Source of the DNA: Roseiarcus sp963807735
GTDB taxonomy: Bacteria; Pseudomonadota; Alphaproteobacteria; Rhizobiales; Beijerinckiaceae
Direction: 5' to 3'
DNA length: 64,000 nt
Assembly: GCA_963807735.1 (NCBI GenBank)
Contig: CAWEDI010000030.1
Coordinates: 1 to 64,000 of the forward strand
Shown in pieces: positions 36,145-45,857 of the stretch. The translations under genes were made by a program, and so were the position numbers. Numbering within the stretch: the first letter of the stretch is position 1; each line of letters starts with the position of its first letter. The notes beneath the pieces were generated by a model. The model saw only the letters and a list, made by a program, of their open reading frames with translations, made no database searches and was not told where the DNA came from.

Positions 36145-37338
36145 TCAGGCCAAGAGGGCGGTCGCCCGATCTCGCGCCGTATGGTGAATCGCCAGCGCCG
36201 CGTCGACGTCAGCGGGCGTTTCGATTTCGCGCGCCGCCCGCATCGCCTCGAGCGTGCGCTCGACGACTCCCGCCAGGGCGCCGAACGCGATGCGGCCGTC
36301 GAGAAAGGCGGCGACCGCGATTTCGTTGGCGGCGTTGAGCGCCGTCGGCGCCCCTGCCCCTTCGGCCAGCGCCTCGCGGGCGATGCGCAGCGCGGGAAAG
36401 CGGTCGAAGTCCACCGGCTCGAAGGTGAGCTTCGATAGCGCGATGAGGTCGGGCGCCGGAACGCCGCTGGCGACGCGCTCGGGATGGGCCAGACAATGAG
36501 CGACCGCCGTGCGCATGTCCGGATTGGCGAGCCCGGCGAGGGTCGAGCCGTCCTCGAACGCGATCAGCCCGTGGACGATCGACTGAGGATGTACGACGAC
36601 GGCGAGCTTGGCCGGGGAAATCGCGAACAGATGATGCGCCTCGATGAGTTCGAGCCCCTTGTTCATCAGGCTCGCGCTATCGATGCTGATCTTCGGCCCC
36701 ATGCTCCATTTGGGATGGGCGAGCGCCTCGGCCCTGGTCGCCTTGGCGATCTGTTCGGCGCTCCACTCGCGAAACGGGCCGCCCGAGGCGGTGATCGTCA
36801 TCACCGCGACTTCGGACGGTTTGCGCCCGCCGAGCGCCTGAAAAATCGCGTTGTGCTCGGAATCGAGCGGCAGCAGCGTTGCGCCATAGCGTTCGACGGC
36901 GCGCATGACCGGCGTTCCGGCGCAAACGAGGGTCTCCTTATTGGCGAGCGCGATGACGCGGCCGCATTCGATCGCCGCGAAGGTCGGGCCGAGCCCGACC
37001 GCGCCGACGATGGCGGAGACAACGAGATCGGCCGGCCAGCGCGCCGCCGCCTCCATCGCCTCGACGCCGCAAGCCGCCTCAACGTCGTGACCGGCGAGCC
37101 CGGCTTTAAGATCGCCGTAGCCGGCGGGGTCGGCGATGGCGGCGAATTTCGCGCCGAGTTCGATCGCGGTGCGCGCCAGCGCGGCGCCGTCGCGGCCGCC
37201 GACAACCGCTTCGACCGAGAAGCGATCGGGATTGTCGCGGATGACGCTGGCGCAGGATTTGCCGATGGACCCCGTGGCGCCGAGCAGGACGATGCGCTTG
37301 CGCGCGCCTGCGCCGTTCCCGCGCGTGAATGATGTCAA
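36145..37338 (-). CDS. dxr: 1-deoxy-D-xylulose 5-phosphate reductoisomerase
   Basis: This 397-aa enzyme is the second step of the MEP isoprenoid pathway. The NADPH-binding start IVLLGATGSIGKSCASVIRD, the metal/substrate loop LLPLDSEHNAIFQAL, and TASGGPFREWS are the standard signatures. A TTG start behind GAGGG is used. It lies downstream of cdsA, within the same minus-strand run as uppS, which uses its products. Confidence 0.96.
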   Translation of the reverse strand: MTSFTRGNGAGARKRIVLLGATGSIGKSCASVIRDNPDRFSVEAVVGGRDGAALARTAIELGAKFAAIADPAGYGDLKAGLAGHDVEAACGVEAMEAAARWPADLVVSAIVGAVGLGPTFAAIECGRVIALANKETLVCAGTPVMRAVERYGATLLPLDSEHNAIFQALGGRKPSEVAVMTITASGGPFREWSAEQIAKATRAEALAHPKWSMGPKISIDSASLMNKGLELIEAHHLFAISPAKLAVVVHPQSIVHGLIAFEDGSTLAGLANPDMRTAVAHCLAHPERVASGVPAPDLIALSKLTFEPVDFDRFPALRIAREALAEGAGAPTALNAANEIAVAAFLDGRIAFGALAGVVERTLEAMRAAREIETPADVDAALAIHHTARDRATALLA

Positions 37339-37357
37339 ATCACAACCCTCGCCCTAC

Positions 37358-38206
37358 TCACCACTTCAATAGTCCCGGCGCGATCCAGGGCCCCTCGGAT
37401 CGCGTCCAGGCGACGGCCGCCGCAAACGCCGCCGCTACGATGAAGCCATCGAGGCGATCCATCAAGCCCCCATGGCCGGGAATAAGCCGGCTGGAGTCCT
37501 TGACCCCGGCCCGCCGCTTCATCGCCAATTCGAAGAGATCGCCGGCCTGCGACAGCGCCGAGGCGACGAATCCGAGCTCCAACAGCGGCGCGAACCGGAT
37601 TCCGCCGGGAACCGTCGCCGCCGCCAACAGCGCCGCCAGCACCGTCGACACAACGGCGCCGACGATCGCTCCGGACCAGGTCTTGCCTGGTGAAATCGCC
37701 GGCCAAAGTTTGGGGCCGCCGAGCAGGCGTCCGCCGAAATAGGCGCCGATGTCGGTTCCCCAGACGATCGCATAGAGCCATAGCATCGCCGCCACGCCCT
37801 GAGTCGGGCTGCCGCGCAACAACGCCGGCGCCAGCATCGCCGCGCCTGCATAGAGCACGCCGACGCCGGCGGGAATCCGCCGATCCGCGTCGGACGCCGC
37901 GCCTGCGGCCACGGCGCCCGCCAGCAGCATGATGAGCGAGATGCGGGCGTGCGCGTAGAGTGCCCACGGCGCCGCCGCCACCAGACCCAGGACGCTGGCG
38001 GCGACGCGCAGCCAGAGGCGTTCGCCGCCGATCATGCGCTGCCATTCCCAGGCGACGCCGATTGCGGCAATCCCCCAGAACACGAGAAACGGGAAACCGC
38101 CGAAATAGGTCGCGGCGAGCGCCAGCGCGATCATGACGACGCCGGACGCCGCGCGCGGCCTCAGATCGTCGCCGACGACGAAGCGGGGACGCGCGATCGA
38201 CGCCAT
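37358..38206 (-). CDS. cdsA: Phosphatidate cytidylyltransferase
   Basis: This 282-aa polytopic enzyme makes CDP-diacylglycerol, the precursor of all phospholipids here, including the substrate of phosphatidylcholine synthase. The signature near the C-terminus is ELAMKRRAGVKDSSRLIPGH followed by GGLMDRLDG, and a preceding DIGAYFGGRLLGGPKLWP segment is conserved. The ATG at 38206 overlaps the uppS stop by one base (TGATG). A frame open up to 38326 only overlaps uppS and is not used. Confidence 0.93.
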   Translation of the reverse strand: MASIARPRFVVGDDLRPRAASGVVMIALALAATYFGGFPFLVFWGIAAIGVAWEWQRMIGGERLWLRVAASVLGLVAAAPWALYAHARISLIMLLAGAVAAGAASDADRRIPAGVGVLYAGAAMLAPALLRGSPTQGVAAMLWLYAIVWGTDIGAYFGGRLLGGPKLWPAISPGKTWSGAIVGAVVSTVLAALLAAATVPGGIRFAPLLELGFVASALSQAGDLFELAMKRRAGVKDSSRLIPGHGGLMDRLDGFIVAAAFAAAVAWTRSEGPWIAPGLLKW

Positions 38207-38976
38207 CAGGACGCGGACTTCACGGCCGCCGGATCGGCGGCCAACCCGCGGCCGCCATAGCGGCGCTCGCGGGTAAAATATTCCTCCAGCGCGGATTGGA
38301 GCGCGGCGCGGTCGAAATCCGGCCAATGGATCGGCAGGAACACGAATTCGGCGTAGGCCGCCTGCCAGAGCAGAAAGTTCGACAGCCGCTGCTCTCCCGA
38401 GGTGCGGATGATGAGATCGGGGTCCGGGATGTCCGAGGTCGATAGCGAACTGGCGAAATGCTCGACGCCGATGCTGTCCGGGTCCAATTCGCCCGCCGCC
38501 GCCAACGCCGCCAGTCGGCGGGCCGCGTCGGCGATCTCCTGACGGCCGCCGTAGTTGAACGCCACGACGAGCGTCAATCCGCGGTTGTTGCGGGTCAGTT
38601 CCTCCGCCTCGTTCAGCAACCCGGAGATGTCGGCGGCGAGCCCGTCGCGCCCGCCGATCACCCTGACCCGCACATCGTTAGCGTGCAACTCGGCAAGATC
38701 GTTGCGGATGAAGCGCTTGAGCAGGCCCATCAGCAGCGAGACTTCCTCCGGCGGCCGGGTCCAGTTCTCGGTTGAGAAGCTATAGAGCGTCAGGAACGAG
38801 ACGCCGATCTCGCTCGCCGCGCGCACGGCGCGTCGGACCGCGTCGACGCCGCGACGGTGACCCTCGTAGCGCGGAAGGCCGCGCGCCTGCGCCCACCGGC
38901 CGTTGCCGTCCATGATGATGGCGACATGCCGGGGCGCCTTGCGGGCGGAGTGAACGTTCTCGATGGCGGACGACAT
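38206..38976 (-). CDS. uppS: Undecaprenyl diphosphate synthase (isoprenyl transferase)
   Basis: This 256-aa cis-prenyltransferase makes the C55 carrier lipid for peptidoglycan and O-antigen. The entry motif HVAIIMDGNGRWAQARGLPR contains the catalytic Asp, followed by GHRRGVDAVR. FSTENW and the C-terminal RTSGEQRLSNFLLWQAAYAE are all diagnostic. It lies 25 nt downstream of frr and overlaps cdsA. Confidence 0.96.
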   Translation of the reverse strand: MSSAIENVHSARKAPRHVAIIMDGNGRWAQARGLPRYEGHRRGVDAVRRAVRAASEIGVSFLTLYSFSTENWTRPPEEVSLLMGLLKRFIRNDLAELHANDVRVRVIGGRDGLAADISGLLNEAEELTRNNRGLTLVVAFNYGGRQEIADAARRLAALAAAGELDPDSIGVEHFASSLSTSDIPDPDLIIRTSGEQRLSNFLLWQAAYAEFVFLPIHWPDFDRAALQSALEEYFTRERRYGGRGLAADPAAVKSAS

Positions 38977-39001
38977 GCGCGGGGCCTCGACGCGACGTCG
39001 G

Positions 39002-39568
39002 CTAGACCTGCATGATCTCCTTTTCCTTGGACGCCAGCAAGTTATCGATCTCCTTGATCGCCTCGTCGGTGGCCTTTTGCACCTCGGTCTCGTGACGCTT
39101 ACCCTCGTCCTCGCTCATCGCGTGTTCTTTCACTAGCCGCTTCAGCACGTCGAAACCGTCGCGGCGCACGTGGCGCACGGCGATCCGGGCGTCCTCGGAA
39201 TATTTGTGCGCGACCTTGACCATCTCTTTGCGTCGCTGCTCGTTGAGTTCCGGAATGCGGATGCGCAGCAGCGTCCCCTCGACCGTCGGCGACAAGCCGA
39301 GATTGGCGTCGCGGATCGCCTTATCGACCGCGCCGACCATCGTCTTGTCCCAGACCGAGACGGCGAGCGCGCGCGGCTCCGGCACGCTGACCGACGCCAC
39401 CTGGGTGATCGGCATCCGCTGTCCATAGGCCTCGACATAGACAGGCTCCAGCAACGCCGCGCTGGCGCGGCCGGTGCGCAGGCCGTTCAACTCCGTCTTG
39501 AGGGTGGCGTGGGCGCCTTGCATGCGGCGCTTGAGATCGTTCAAATCGAATTTCGGCAACGCCGCCAT
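39002..39568 (-). CDS. frr: Ribosome-recycling factor
   Basis: This 188-aa protein splits post-termination ribosomes with EF-G. It shows LRTGRASAALLEPVYVEAYG near the start, KAIRDANLGLSPTVEG, and the conserved HVRRDG and EIDNLLASKEKEIMQV end. It opens the seven-gene minus-strand cluster (frr, uppS, cdsA, dxr, rseP, bamA, lpxD). The usual upstream partner pyrH is not next to it. Confidence 0.96.
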   Translation of the reverse strand: MAALPKFDLNDLKRRMQGAHATLKTELNGLRTGRASAALLEPVYVEAYGQRMPITQVASVSVPEPRALAVSVWDKTMVGAVDKAIRDANLGLSPTVEGTLLRIRIPELNEQRRKEMVKVAHKYSEDARIAVRHVRRDGFDVLKRLVKEHAMSEDEGKRHETEVQKATDEAIKEIDNLLASKEKEIMQV

Positions 39569-39750
39569 GGGAATCGGTCCGGTCGCTATAGTCTGGGCCG
39601 CGCTTTCACGGCGATTCGACGCGTTTCGCGCGCCGACCTTCTCTGTAACACAGCTTTGCTGGCGATACAGCGGGTTTGCAGCGCGTCATGCCGCCGACAT
39701 GAGAATCTGAGCAAAGACCAGGAGAGCGTCCGCCGGAATGGAAAACCGTC

Positions 39751-40599
39751 ATGCCCCGCCCGTTCGAAGTCGAGCCAGGCGCCTCGGCCGTAAACCGGTA
39801 CCGCGCCATCTTTCTGTCCGACATGCACCTGGGAACGCGCGGCTGCCAGGCCGATCTCATTCTCGATTTCCTGCGCCACAACGAGGCCGAAACGTTCTTC
39901 CTGGTTGGCGACATCATCGACGGCTGGCGCATGCGCGCCAGTTTCTACTGGCCGCAAACCCACAACGACGTAATCCAGAAACTGTTGCGCAAGGTCCGAC
40001 GCGGCGCGCGCATGGTGTTCGTGCCGGGTAATCACGATGAATTCGCGCGCCAATTCGTGGGTTTGACTTTCGGCGGGATCGAGATCGTTCGCAATCTCAA
40101 ATATAGAACGGCCGACGGACGGCGTTACCTCATCATGCACGGCGACGAATTCGATGTTGTCGTGCGTCACTCGAAGTGGCTGGCGCTGCTCGGCGACTGG
40201 GGCTACGATCTGGCCTTGTTCGTCAACACGCATTTCAACGCCGTGCGCCGCAGGCTGGGATTTCCCTACTGGTCGTTCTCCGCCTGGGCGAAACTTAAGG
40301 TCAAGAACGCCGTCAACTTCATCGGCGCGTTCGAACGCGAGCTCGCCGAAGAGGCGCGCCGGCGCGGCGCGGACGGGGTGATCTGCGGCCACATCCACCA
40401 CCCCGTCATCCGCGACATCGAGGGCGTAACCTACGTGAACACCGGGGATTTCGTGGAATCGTGCTCCTACGTCGTCGAACACGACGACGGTCGGCTGGAG
40501 GTGAAGCACTGGTCGCGACCGCTCGCGCCCGCGCTGCTGCGGCATCAGGACGAGGCGGTTAACGACCCCGAGCCCGTCGGCGCCGTCGAAGCGGCGTGA
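39751..40599 (+). CDS. UDP-2,3-diacylglucosamine diphosphatase-like metallophosphoesterase
   Basis: This 282-aa calcineurin-type phosphoesterase has all five metal motifs: SDMHLG, GDIIDGW, PGNHDE, HGDEFD and CGHIHHP. The overall pattern matches LpxH and the LpxH-like proteins that precede glycosyltransferases in many alphaproteobacteria. The direct lipid A role is likely but not certain, since alphaproteobacteria often use LpxI instead. It overlaps the following glycosyltransferase start (TGATG). Confidence 0.85.
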   Translation: MPRPFEVEPGASAVNRYRAIFLSDMHLGTRGCQADLILDFLRHNEAETFFLVGDIIDGWRMRASFYWPQTHNDVIQKLLRKVRRGARMVFVPGNHDEFARQFVGLTFGGIEIVRNLKYRTADGRRYLIMHGDEFDVVVRHSKWLALLGDWGYDLALFVNTHFNAVRRRLGFPYWSFSAWAKLKVKNAVNFIGAFERELAEEARRRGADGVICGHIHHPVIRDIEGVTYVNTGDFVESCSYVVEHDDGRLEVKHWSRPLAPALLRHQDEAVNDPEPVGAVEAA

Positions 40600-41621
40600 T
40601 GCGGATCTTGCTGGCGACGGACGCCTGGCGTCCGCAGGTCAACGGGGTTGTGCGAACGCTCGAAAATATGTCCGAGGCCGCGGCGGCGCAGGGCGCGTCG
40701 TTCGAGTTCCTGACGCCGGACGCGTTTCCGACGTTCCCGCTGCCGACTTACGCCGAGATCCCGGTCGCCATCCCGAACTTTCGCGAAGTCGTCCGGCGGA
40801 TCGACGCGGCGGCGGCCGACCATGTCCACATCGCGACCGAAGGACCCGTCGGCTGGGCGGCGCGGCGCTATTGCCTCGAACGCGGACGCCTGTTCACCAC
40901 CGGCTATCACACGCGATTCCCGGAATATGTGCGGGCGCGGACGCTGATTCCCGAGGACTGGACGTATCAGCTGCTGCGCCATTTCCACGCCCCGTCCGCC
41001 GCCGTGATGGCGCCGACGCCGTCGATCCGCGACGAACTGACGCGGCGCGGATTCGCGCGGGTGCGGGTGTGGACGCGCGGCGTCGACCACGCGATGTTTC
41101 GCCCGCGTCCCGGCGCCGATCTCGGGCTTCCCCGCCCCGTGTTTCTCTACGTCGGGCGCATCGCGGTTGAGAAAAACCTGGAGGCGTTGCTGTCGCTCGA
41201 CCTGCCGGGCTCGACCGTGTTGGTCGGCGAGGGACCAGCGCGTGAGCGTCTCGCCCGGCGCTTTCCGCGCGCGCATTTCCTCGGAAGTCGTTTCGGCGAA
41301 GCGCTGGCGGAGACGTACGCGAGCGCCGACGTGTTCGTGTTTCCCTCGCGCACGGATACGTTCGGCGTCGTGCTGCTGGAGGCGCTGGCGAGCGGCGTGC
41401 CTGTGGCCGCTTATCCCGCGCCGGGACCCCTCAACGTGATCGACGCCAGCGGCGCCGGCGTGCTGAGCGAAGACTTGGGGCAAGCGTGCCTGGCGGCGCT
41501 CGAAATTCCCCGCGCGGCGGCGAGGGCGCGCGCGCTCGAATTCAGTTGGAGCGAAAGCGCGCGGCAGTTCCTCGGCCACATCGCCAACGCCCAAGCGGCG
41601 GCGCTTATCCGAACCGCTTGA
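40599..41621 (+). CDS. GT4-family glycosyltransferase
   Basis: This 340-aa GT-B enzyme shows TDAWRPQVNGVVRTLE at the start (the MgtA/alpha-mannosyltransferase type), FLYVGRIAVEKNLEALL in the nucleotide-sugar domain, and the donor-binding E-x7-E region PSRTDTFGVVLLEALASGVP. Lipid or polysaccharide glycosylation is likely; donor and acceptor are unknown. The ATG at 40599 is coupled to the phosphoesterase gene. Its tail overlaps the hypothetical gene on the other strand by 17 nt. Confidence 0.88.
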   Translation: MRILLATDAWRPQVNGVVRTLENMSEAAAAQGASFEFLTPDAFPTFPLPTYAEIPVAIPNFREVVRRIDAAAADHVHIATEGPVGWAARRYCLERGRLFTTGYHTRFPEYVRARTLIPEDWTYQLLRHFHAPSAAVMAPTPSIRDELTRRGFARVRVWTRGVDHAMFRPRPGADLGLPRPVFLYVGRIAVEKNLEALLSLDLPGSTVLVGEGPARERLARRFPRAHFLGSRFGEALAETYASADVFVFPSRTDTFGVVLLEALASGVPVAAYPAPGPLNVIDASGAGVLSEDLGQACLAALEIPRAAARARALEFSWSESARQFLGHIANAQAAALIRTA

Positions 41622-42018
41622 CGCCGCCGTCGAGATCCGGGCCGTCAAGCGCCACCAAGGCGGCGAAGCGCTGTTCGAGCGCGCTTCGTGGTTCCGCCGG
41701 TCGGTCTTCCTCGCCGCGCGAAGCGGCGCTGGCGCGAGCCCGCGCGTCCGCCGAGGCGCGCAAGTCCCGCAGGGCTTCGGCGAGTTGGCGCAGGACCTCC
41801 GTCGCGCGTTCGCTTTCCTGGCGCCGACGCGTCTGCTCGCCTTCGTTTCTGGTGGCGCGCGCCTCAAGCCGTTCGAGCGCCGAGAGGATGCGCGCCGCAT
41901 CCTCGGCGCGGCGGCGGCGGGCGACTTCGGCGAGAAACAACCGACCTCGCTCTGTCTCCGAGAGCGCCGCCTCGAGGGTCACGAAGTCGGATTCCGTAAG
42001 TTTGCGCTGCGGCGTCAT
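41605..42018 (-). CDS. Coiled-coil hypothetical protein, 137 residues
   Basis: This highly charged, Arg/Ala/Glu-rich protein has no membrane segment or signal peptide. The N-terminal part ALSETERGRLFLAEVARRRR recalls short conserved proteins found next to chemotaxis or polar genes in alphaproteobacteria, but I cannot name a family. Residues about 35-110 look like a continuous alpha-helical coiled coil. The 311-nt gap to soxA (42019-42329) shows only weak AT-rich stretches and no gene. Confidence 0.6.
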   Translation of the reverse strand: MTPQRKLTESDFVTLEAALSETERGRLFLAEVARRRRAEDAARILSALERLEARATRNEGEQTRRRQESERATEVLRQLAEALRDLRASADARARASAASRGEEDRPAEPRSALEQRFAALVALDGPDLDGGVKRFG

Positions 42019-42329
42019 TTCACCGGCTTTCGTCGTCGCGATGTGAGGCGGCCTGCTTACCCAACGTCAAGCTCCATACCGTGCAAGCTATTGATAATTT
42101 AACCGGATTACGCCATACGGCGAAAGCTCGGTCGATACAATTCGCAACTCTCATACGGCGACGATAGCCCGCGGAGGTTGTGCGGGGCTTCCCGGTCAAT
42201 GAACACCGCCGAGCGCGGCGGGCGCCGAGCCCCGCATCTTTTTTCTCGGCTGCGGCGGTGAAAAAAACCGGTTTCCGATCCCCCGGGCCAAGGGTACATG
42301 GGGAAGGTAACGGTCGGAGACGCGTTGAC

Positions 42330-45304
42330 ATGACGGGCGCGATGCGCACAGGGCAAGGCGGTCGCGTAGACCGGACGCGGGCCATCGGTTTCACTTTCGA
42401 CGGCCGTCGGTATCAGGGACTCGCGGGCGACACGCTCGCCTCGGCGCTGCTCGCCAACGGCGTCCATCTGATGGGCCGCTCGTTCAAGTATCACCGGCCG
42501 CGCGGCGTGCTGTCGCTGGGCTCCGAGGAGCCGAACGCGCTCGTCACGATTGACGCCGGCAAGGGCCGCGTCACGCCGAACCTGCGTGCGACGCAGGTGG
42601 AACTGTATGAGGGCCTCCGTGCGACCTCGCAGAACGCCTGGCCGTCGCTCGCGCATGACGCGATGGCGGTCAACGGCGCGTTGTCGGCGTTCTTTCCGGC
42701 CGGCTTCTATTACAAGACCTTCATCGGGCCGCCGGGCGCCTGGGAGCGCATCTATGAGCCGGCGATTCGCCGCGCGGCGGGCCTCGGCGTCGCGCCGACC
42801 GATCCCGACGCCGATCACTATTCCTACGAACATCGCCATTGCGACGTCGCGGTGGTCGGCGCCGGCCCCTCGGGCCTCGCAGCCGCCCGCGCCGCGGCGC
42901 GAGCCGGCGGCCGGGTGATCCTGTTCGACGAGCAGGCGGAGTTCGGCGGCTCGCTGCTTGCCGACGCGCATTCGCTGATCGACGGCAAGCCGGCGGCGGC
43001 GTGGGCGGCCGACGTCGTCGCCGAATTGTCCGGCCTGCCCAACGTCACCTTGCTGCCGCGAACGCAGGTGTTCGGCTATTACGCGCAAAACTTCCTCGCC
43101 GCCGAGCAGCGGGTCACTGACCATATCGCCTATCCCGACCCCAAACTGCCGCGCGCGCGGTTCTGGCAAGTGCGCGCGGAGCGGGTCATCGTCGCCGCCG
43201 GCGCGCACGAGCGGCCGCTGGTGTTTCCCGACAACGACCGGCCGGGGATCATGCTCGCCGATTCGGCGCGTGCGCTCGCGGTGCGCTACGGCGTCAAGCC
43301 GGGCGACCGGATCGTGGTCGCAACGACCCACGACGGCGGTTATCGCGCCGCGCTCGACCTGGCGGACGCCGGTTGCGAGATCGCCATGATCGTCGATTCC
43401 CGCAGCGAGACGCCGTGGGGCCTGTCGACGTCGGCGCGCGCGCGCGGCCTGCCGGTCGAGACGCATGCGACGATCCTTGGCTCGCGCGGCTCGCTTCGCG
43501 TTACGCACGCAAGAGTGGCGAGGTTCTGGTCGGACGGCCGCGCCGGCCAGCCTGACGACGTCGCCTGCGATCTCATCGCCATGACCGCGGGATGGACGCC
43601 GAGCGTGCATCTGTTCTCGCAATCGCGCGGCAAACTTAAGTTCGACGCGGCGACCCAAACCTTCCTGCCCGGCGCGGCGGCGCAGAATATGGTCTCGGTC
43701 GGCGCCTGCGCCGGCGTGTTCGATCTCGCCGAGGCGCTCGCCGACGGCGCGCGCGCCGGGGCGGAGGGAGCGGAAGCGCCGCGCGCGGAGGGCGGCGACC
43801 CCACGGGCGCCGGAACGCTCGGCCTCGTCGCCCCGATGCCGGAGGAGAAGCTGGCGAAAGCGTTCGTCGATTTCCAGAACGACGTCACCGCGCGCGACAT
43901 CAAGCTCGCGACCCGCGAGGGTATGCGCTCGATCGAGCACATCAAGCGCTACACCACGACCGGCATGGCGACCGATCAGGGCAAGACCTCGAACATGAAC
44001 GCGCTCGCCATCGCCGCCGGCGAGCTTGGCCGCAGATCGTCGAGGTCGGCCTGACAACGTTCCGCCTGCCCTATACCCCGGTCACGTTCGGCATTTTCGG
44101 CGGCCCGTCGAAGCGCGAGATGCTCGATCCCACCCGCGAGACGCCGATTCATCCCTGGTATGTCGGAAAAGGCGCGGTCTGGGAGGAGGCGGGCCAGTGG
44201 AAGCGCGCCTCGCGCGTACCGCTCGCCGGCGAGAGCCCGGAGGAGACGGTCAAGCGCGAGTGCCTGACCACCCGCGCGAAGGCCGGGATCATGGACGCCT
44301 CGACGCTCGGCAAGATCGAGGTCGTCGGACCGGACGCCGGGGAGTTTCTCAACCGGCTCTACATCAACTCATTCGCCAAGCTCGGCGTCGGGCGCTGCCG
44401 TTACGGGCTGATGCTCAACGAAATGGGATTCATCTACGACGATGGCGTCGTGGTGCGGCTCGCGCCGGATCGTTTCCACATCACCACCACCACCTCCGGC
44501 GCGGCGCATGTGTTCGCCGTGATGGAGGATTACCTGCAAACCGAGTGGCCGGACCTCAAGGCGCGCTTCACCTCGATCACCGAGCAATGGGCGACGATCG
44601 CGATCAACGGACCGCTGGCGCGAGAGATTCTCGCGCCGCTGGTCGAGGGGATCGACCTCGGCAACGCCGCCTTCCCGCACATGAGCGTGCGCGAGGGCCG
44701 CATCGCCGGGGTTCCGACGCGGCTCGCGCGGGTGAGCTTCACCGGCGAGATGGGTTTCGAGGTCAATGTCCCCGCCGATTACGGGCTCGCCGTGCAAGAG
44801 GCGATCTGGGCGGAGGCGGGAAAGCGCGGCGCCTGCGTCTATGGGCTCGACTCGCTGCTGCTGCTGCGCGCCGAGAAAGGCTTCATCGTCGTCGGCCAGG
44901 AGACCGACGGCACGGTGACGCCCGACGACGTCGGCATGGGCAAGATGGTCGCGATGGCGAAGCCGGACTTCGTCGGCAAACGCTCGCTGGCGCTCGCCGA
45001 TCTCAAGCGGCCGGGGCGCAAGCAGCTCGTCGGCCTGCTCGCCGCCGATCCCCATCATCGGCCGGATGAAGGCGAGCAGCTCGTCGCTTCGGCGACGACG
45101 CCCTCCGGCACAAAGCCGATCGGCCACGTCACCTCGTCCTACATGAGCCCGACGCTCGGCCGCTCGTTCTGCCTCGCTTTGCTCGATAACGGCCGCGCCA
45201 AGATCGGCGAGACCGTTTACGCCGTCGGCGTGGAGGGCGGGCATGCGGTGAAGGTCGTCGAGCCGGTGTTCTACGACAAGGAGGGGGCGCGCCTTGACGC
45301 TTGA
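42330..45304 (+). pseudogene. soxA: Sarcosine oxidase alpha subunit, single frameshift
   Basis: The first 574 codons encode the ferredoxin-like start (FTFDGRRYQGLAGDTLASAL, MGRSFKYHRPRG) and an FAD domain (VAVVGAGPSGLAAARAAARA). Near 44030 the frame breaks (GELGRRSSRSA, stop 44054). The next frame resumes exactly where expected with QIVEVGLTTFRLPYTPVTFG and continues through the GcvT-like folate-binding domain (ITEQWATIAINGP, FTGEMGFEVNVPADYG) to 45304. One missing base near 44028-44032 explains both. The combined length is about 990 residues, normal for SoxA, which oxidises sarcosine to glycine. It may be a real inactivation or an indel error. soxB and soxD are not adjacent. Confidence 0.8.
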
Positions 45305-45857
45305 AGCTGTTCGCCGCTCGGTCCTCGACGGCCGCGCCCTGCCCTCGATCGGCGCGGTGAAAGTGCAGCCGCTGCCGTTCGCGACGCGGTTCAACCTGCG
45401 CGGCGGGGCCGACGTCGTCGCTCCGGTGGCGCAAGCGTTCGGCGTCGCGCCGCCGACGAAACCGCTGAGTTCGGCGGCCTCGGGGGCGCGCGCCGCCTTG
45501 TGGCTGGGGCCGGACGAGTGGCTGCTGATCGCCGAAGAGGGCGCAAGCGGCCTGATGAGCGAGTTGGAGAAGGCGCTGGCCGCGGTGTTCCATAGCCTCG
45601 TCGACGTTTCGCATCGGCAGGTAGGAATTTGGTTGGAGGGACCGGGGGCGGCGCGACTGCTTGCGGCCGGCTGCCCGCTCGACCTCGATCTCAGCGCGTT
45701 CCCCGTCGGCATGTCGACGCGCACGCTGCTGGTGAAGGCCGAGATCGGCCTCTGGCGACCGGTGGAAAACGGCTTCCACCTTGAGGTTTCGCGCTCGTTT
45801 GCGCCCTATGTCGCCCGCATTCTCGACGAAGCGGCGCGGGATCAGGCGGAGGCTTGA
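45294..45857 (+). CDS. soxG: Sarcosine oxidase gamma subunit
   Basis: This 187-aa GcvT-fold partner of the sarcosine oxidase complex shows PFATRFNLRGG, LWLGPDEWLLIAEEG, SLVDVSHRQVGIWLEGPGA and FHLEVSRSFAPYVARIL. A TTG start behind GGAGGGGG overlaps the soxA stop, so it is coupled to soxA. It supports reading the upstream gene as true soxA despite the frameshift. Confidence 0.88.
   Translation: MTLEAVRRSVLDGRALPSIGAVKVQPLPFATRFNLRGGADVVAPVAQAFGVAPPTKPLSSAASGARAALWLGPDEWLLIAEEGASGLMSELEKALAAVFHSLVDVSHRQVGIWLEGPGAARLLAAGCPLDLDLSAFPVGMSTRTLLVKAEIGLWRPVENGFHLEVSRSFAPYVARILDEAARDQAEA

Noticed and set aside
42237..42267. T-run and A-run hairpin upstream of soxA as a bidirectional terminator
   Set aside because: The arms are only T6 and A7 tracts with a poorly paired GC centre, so the stem is too weak.
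42108..44057. A 649-codon minus-strand frame opposite soxA
   Set aside because: It has no recognisable motif, while the plus strand encodes clear SoxA sequence.
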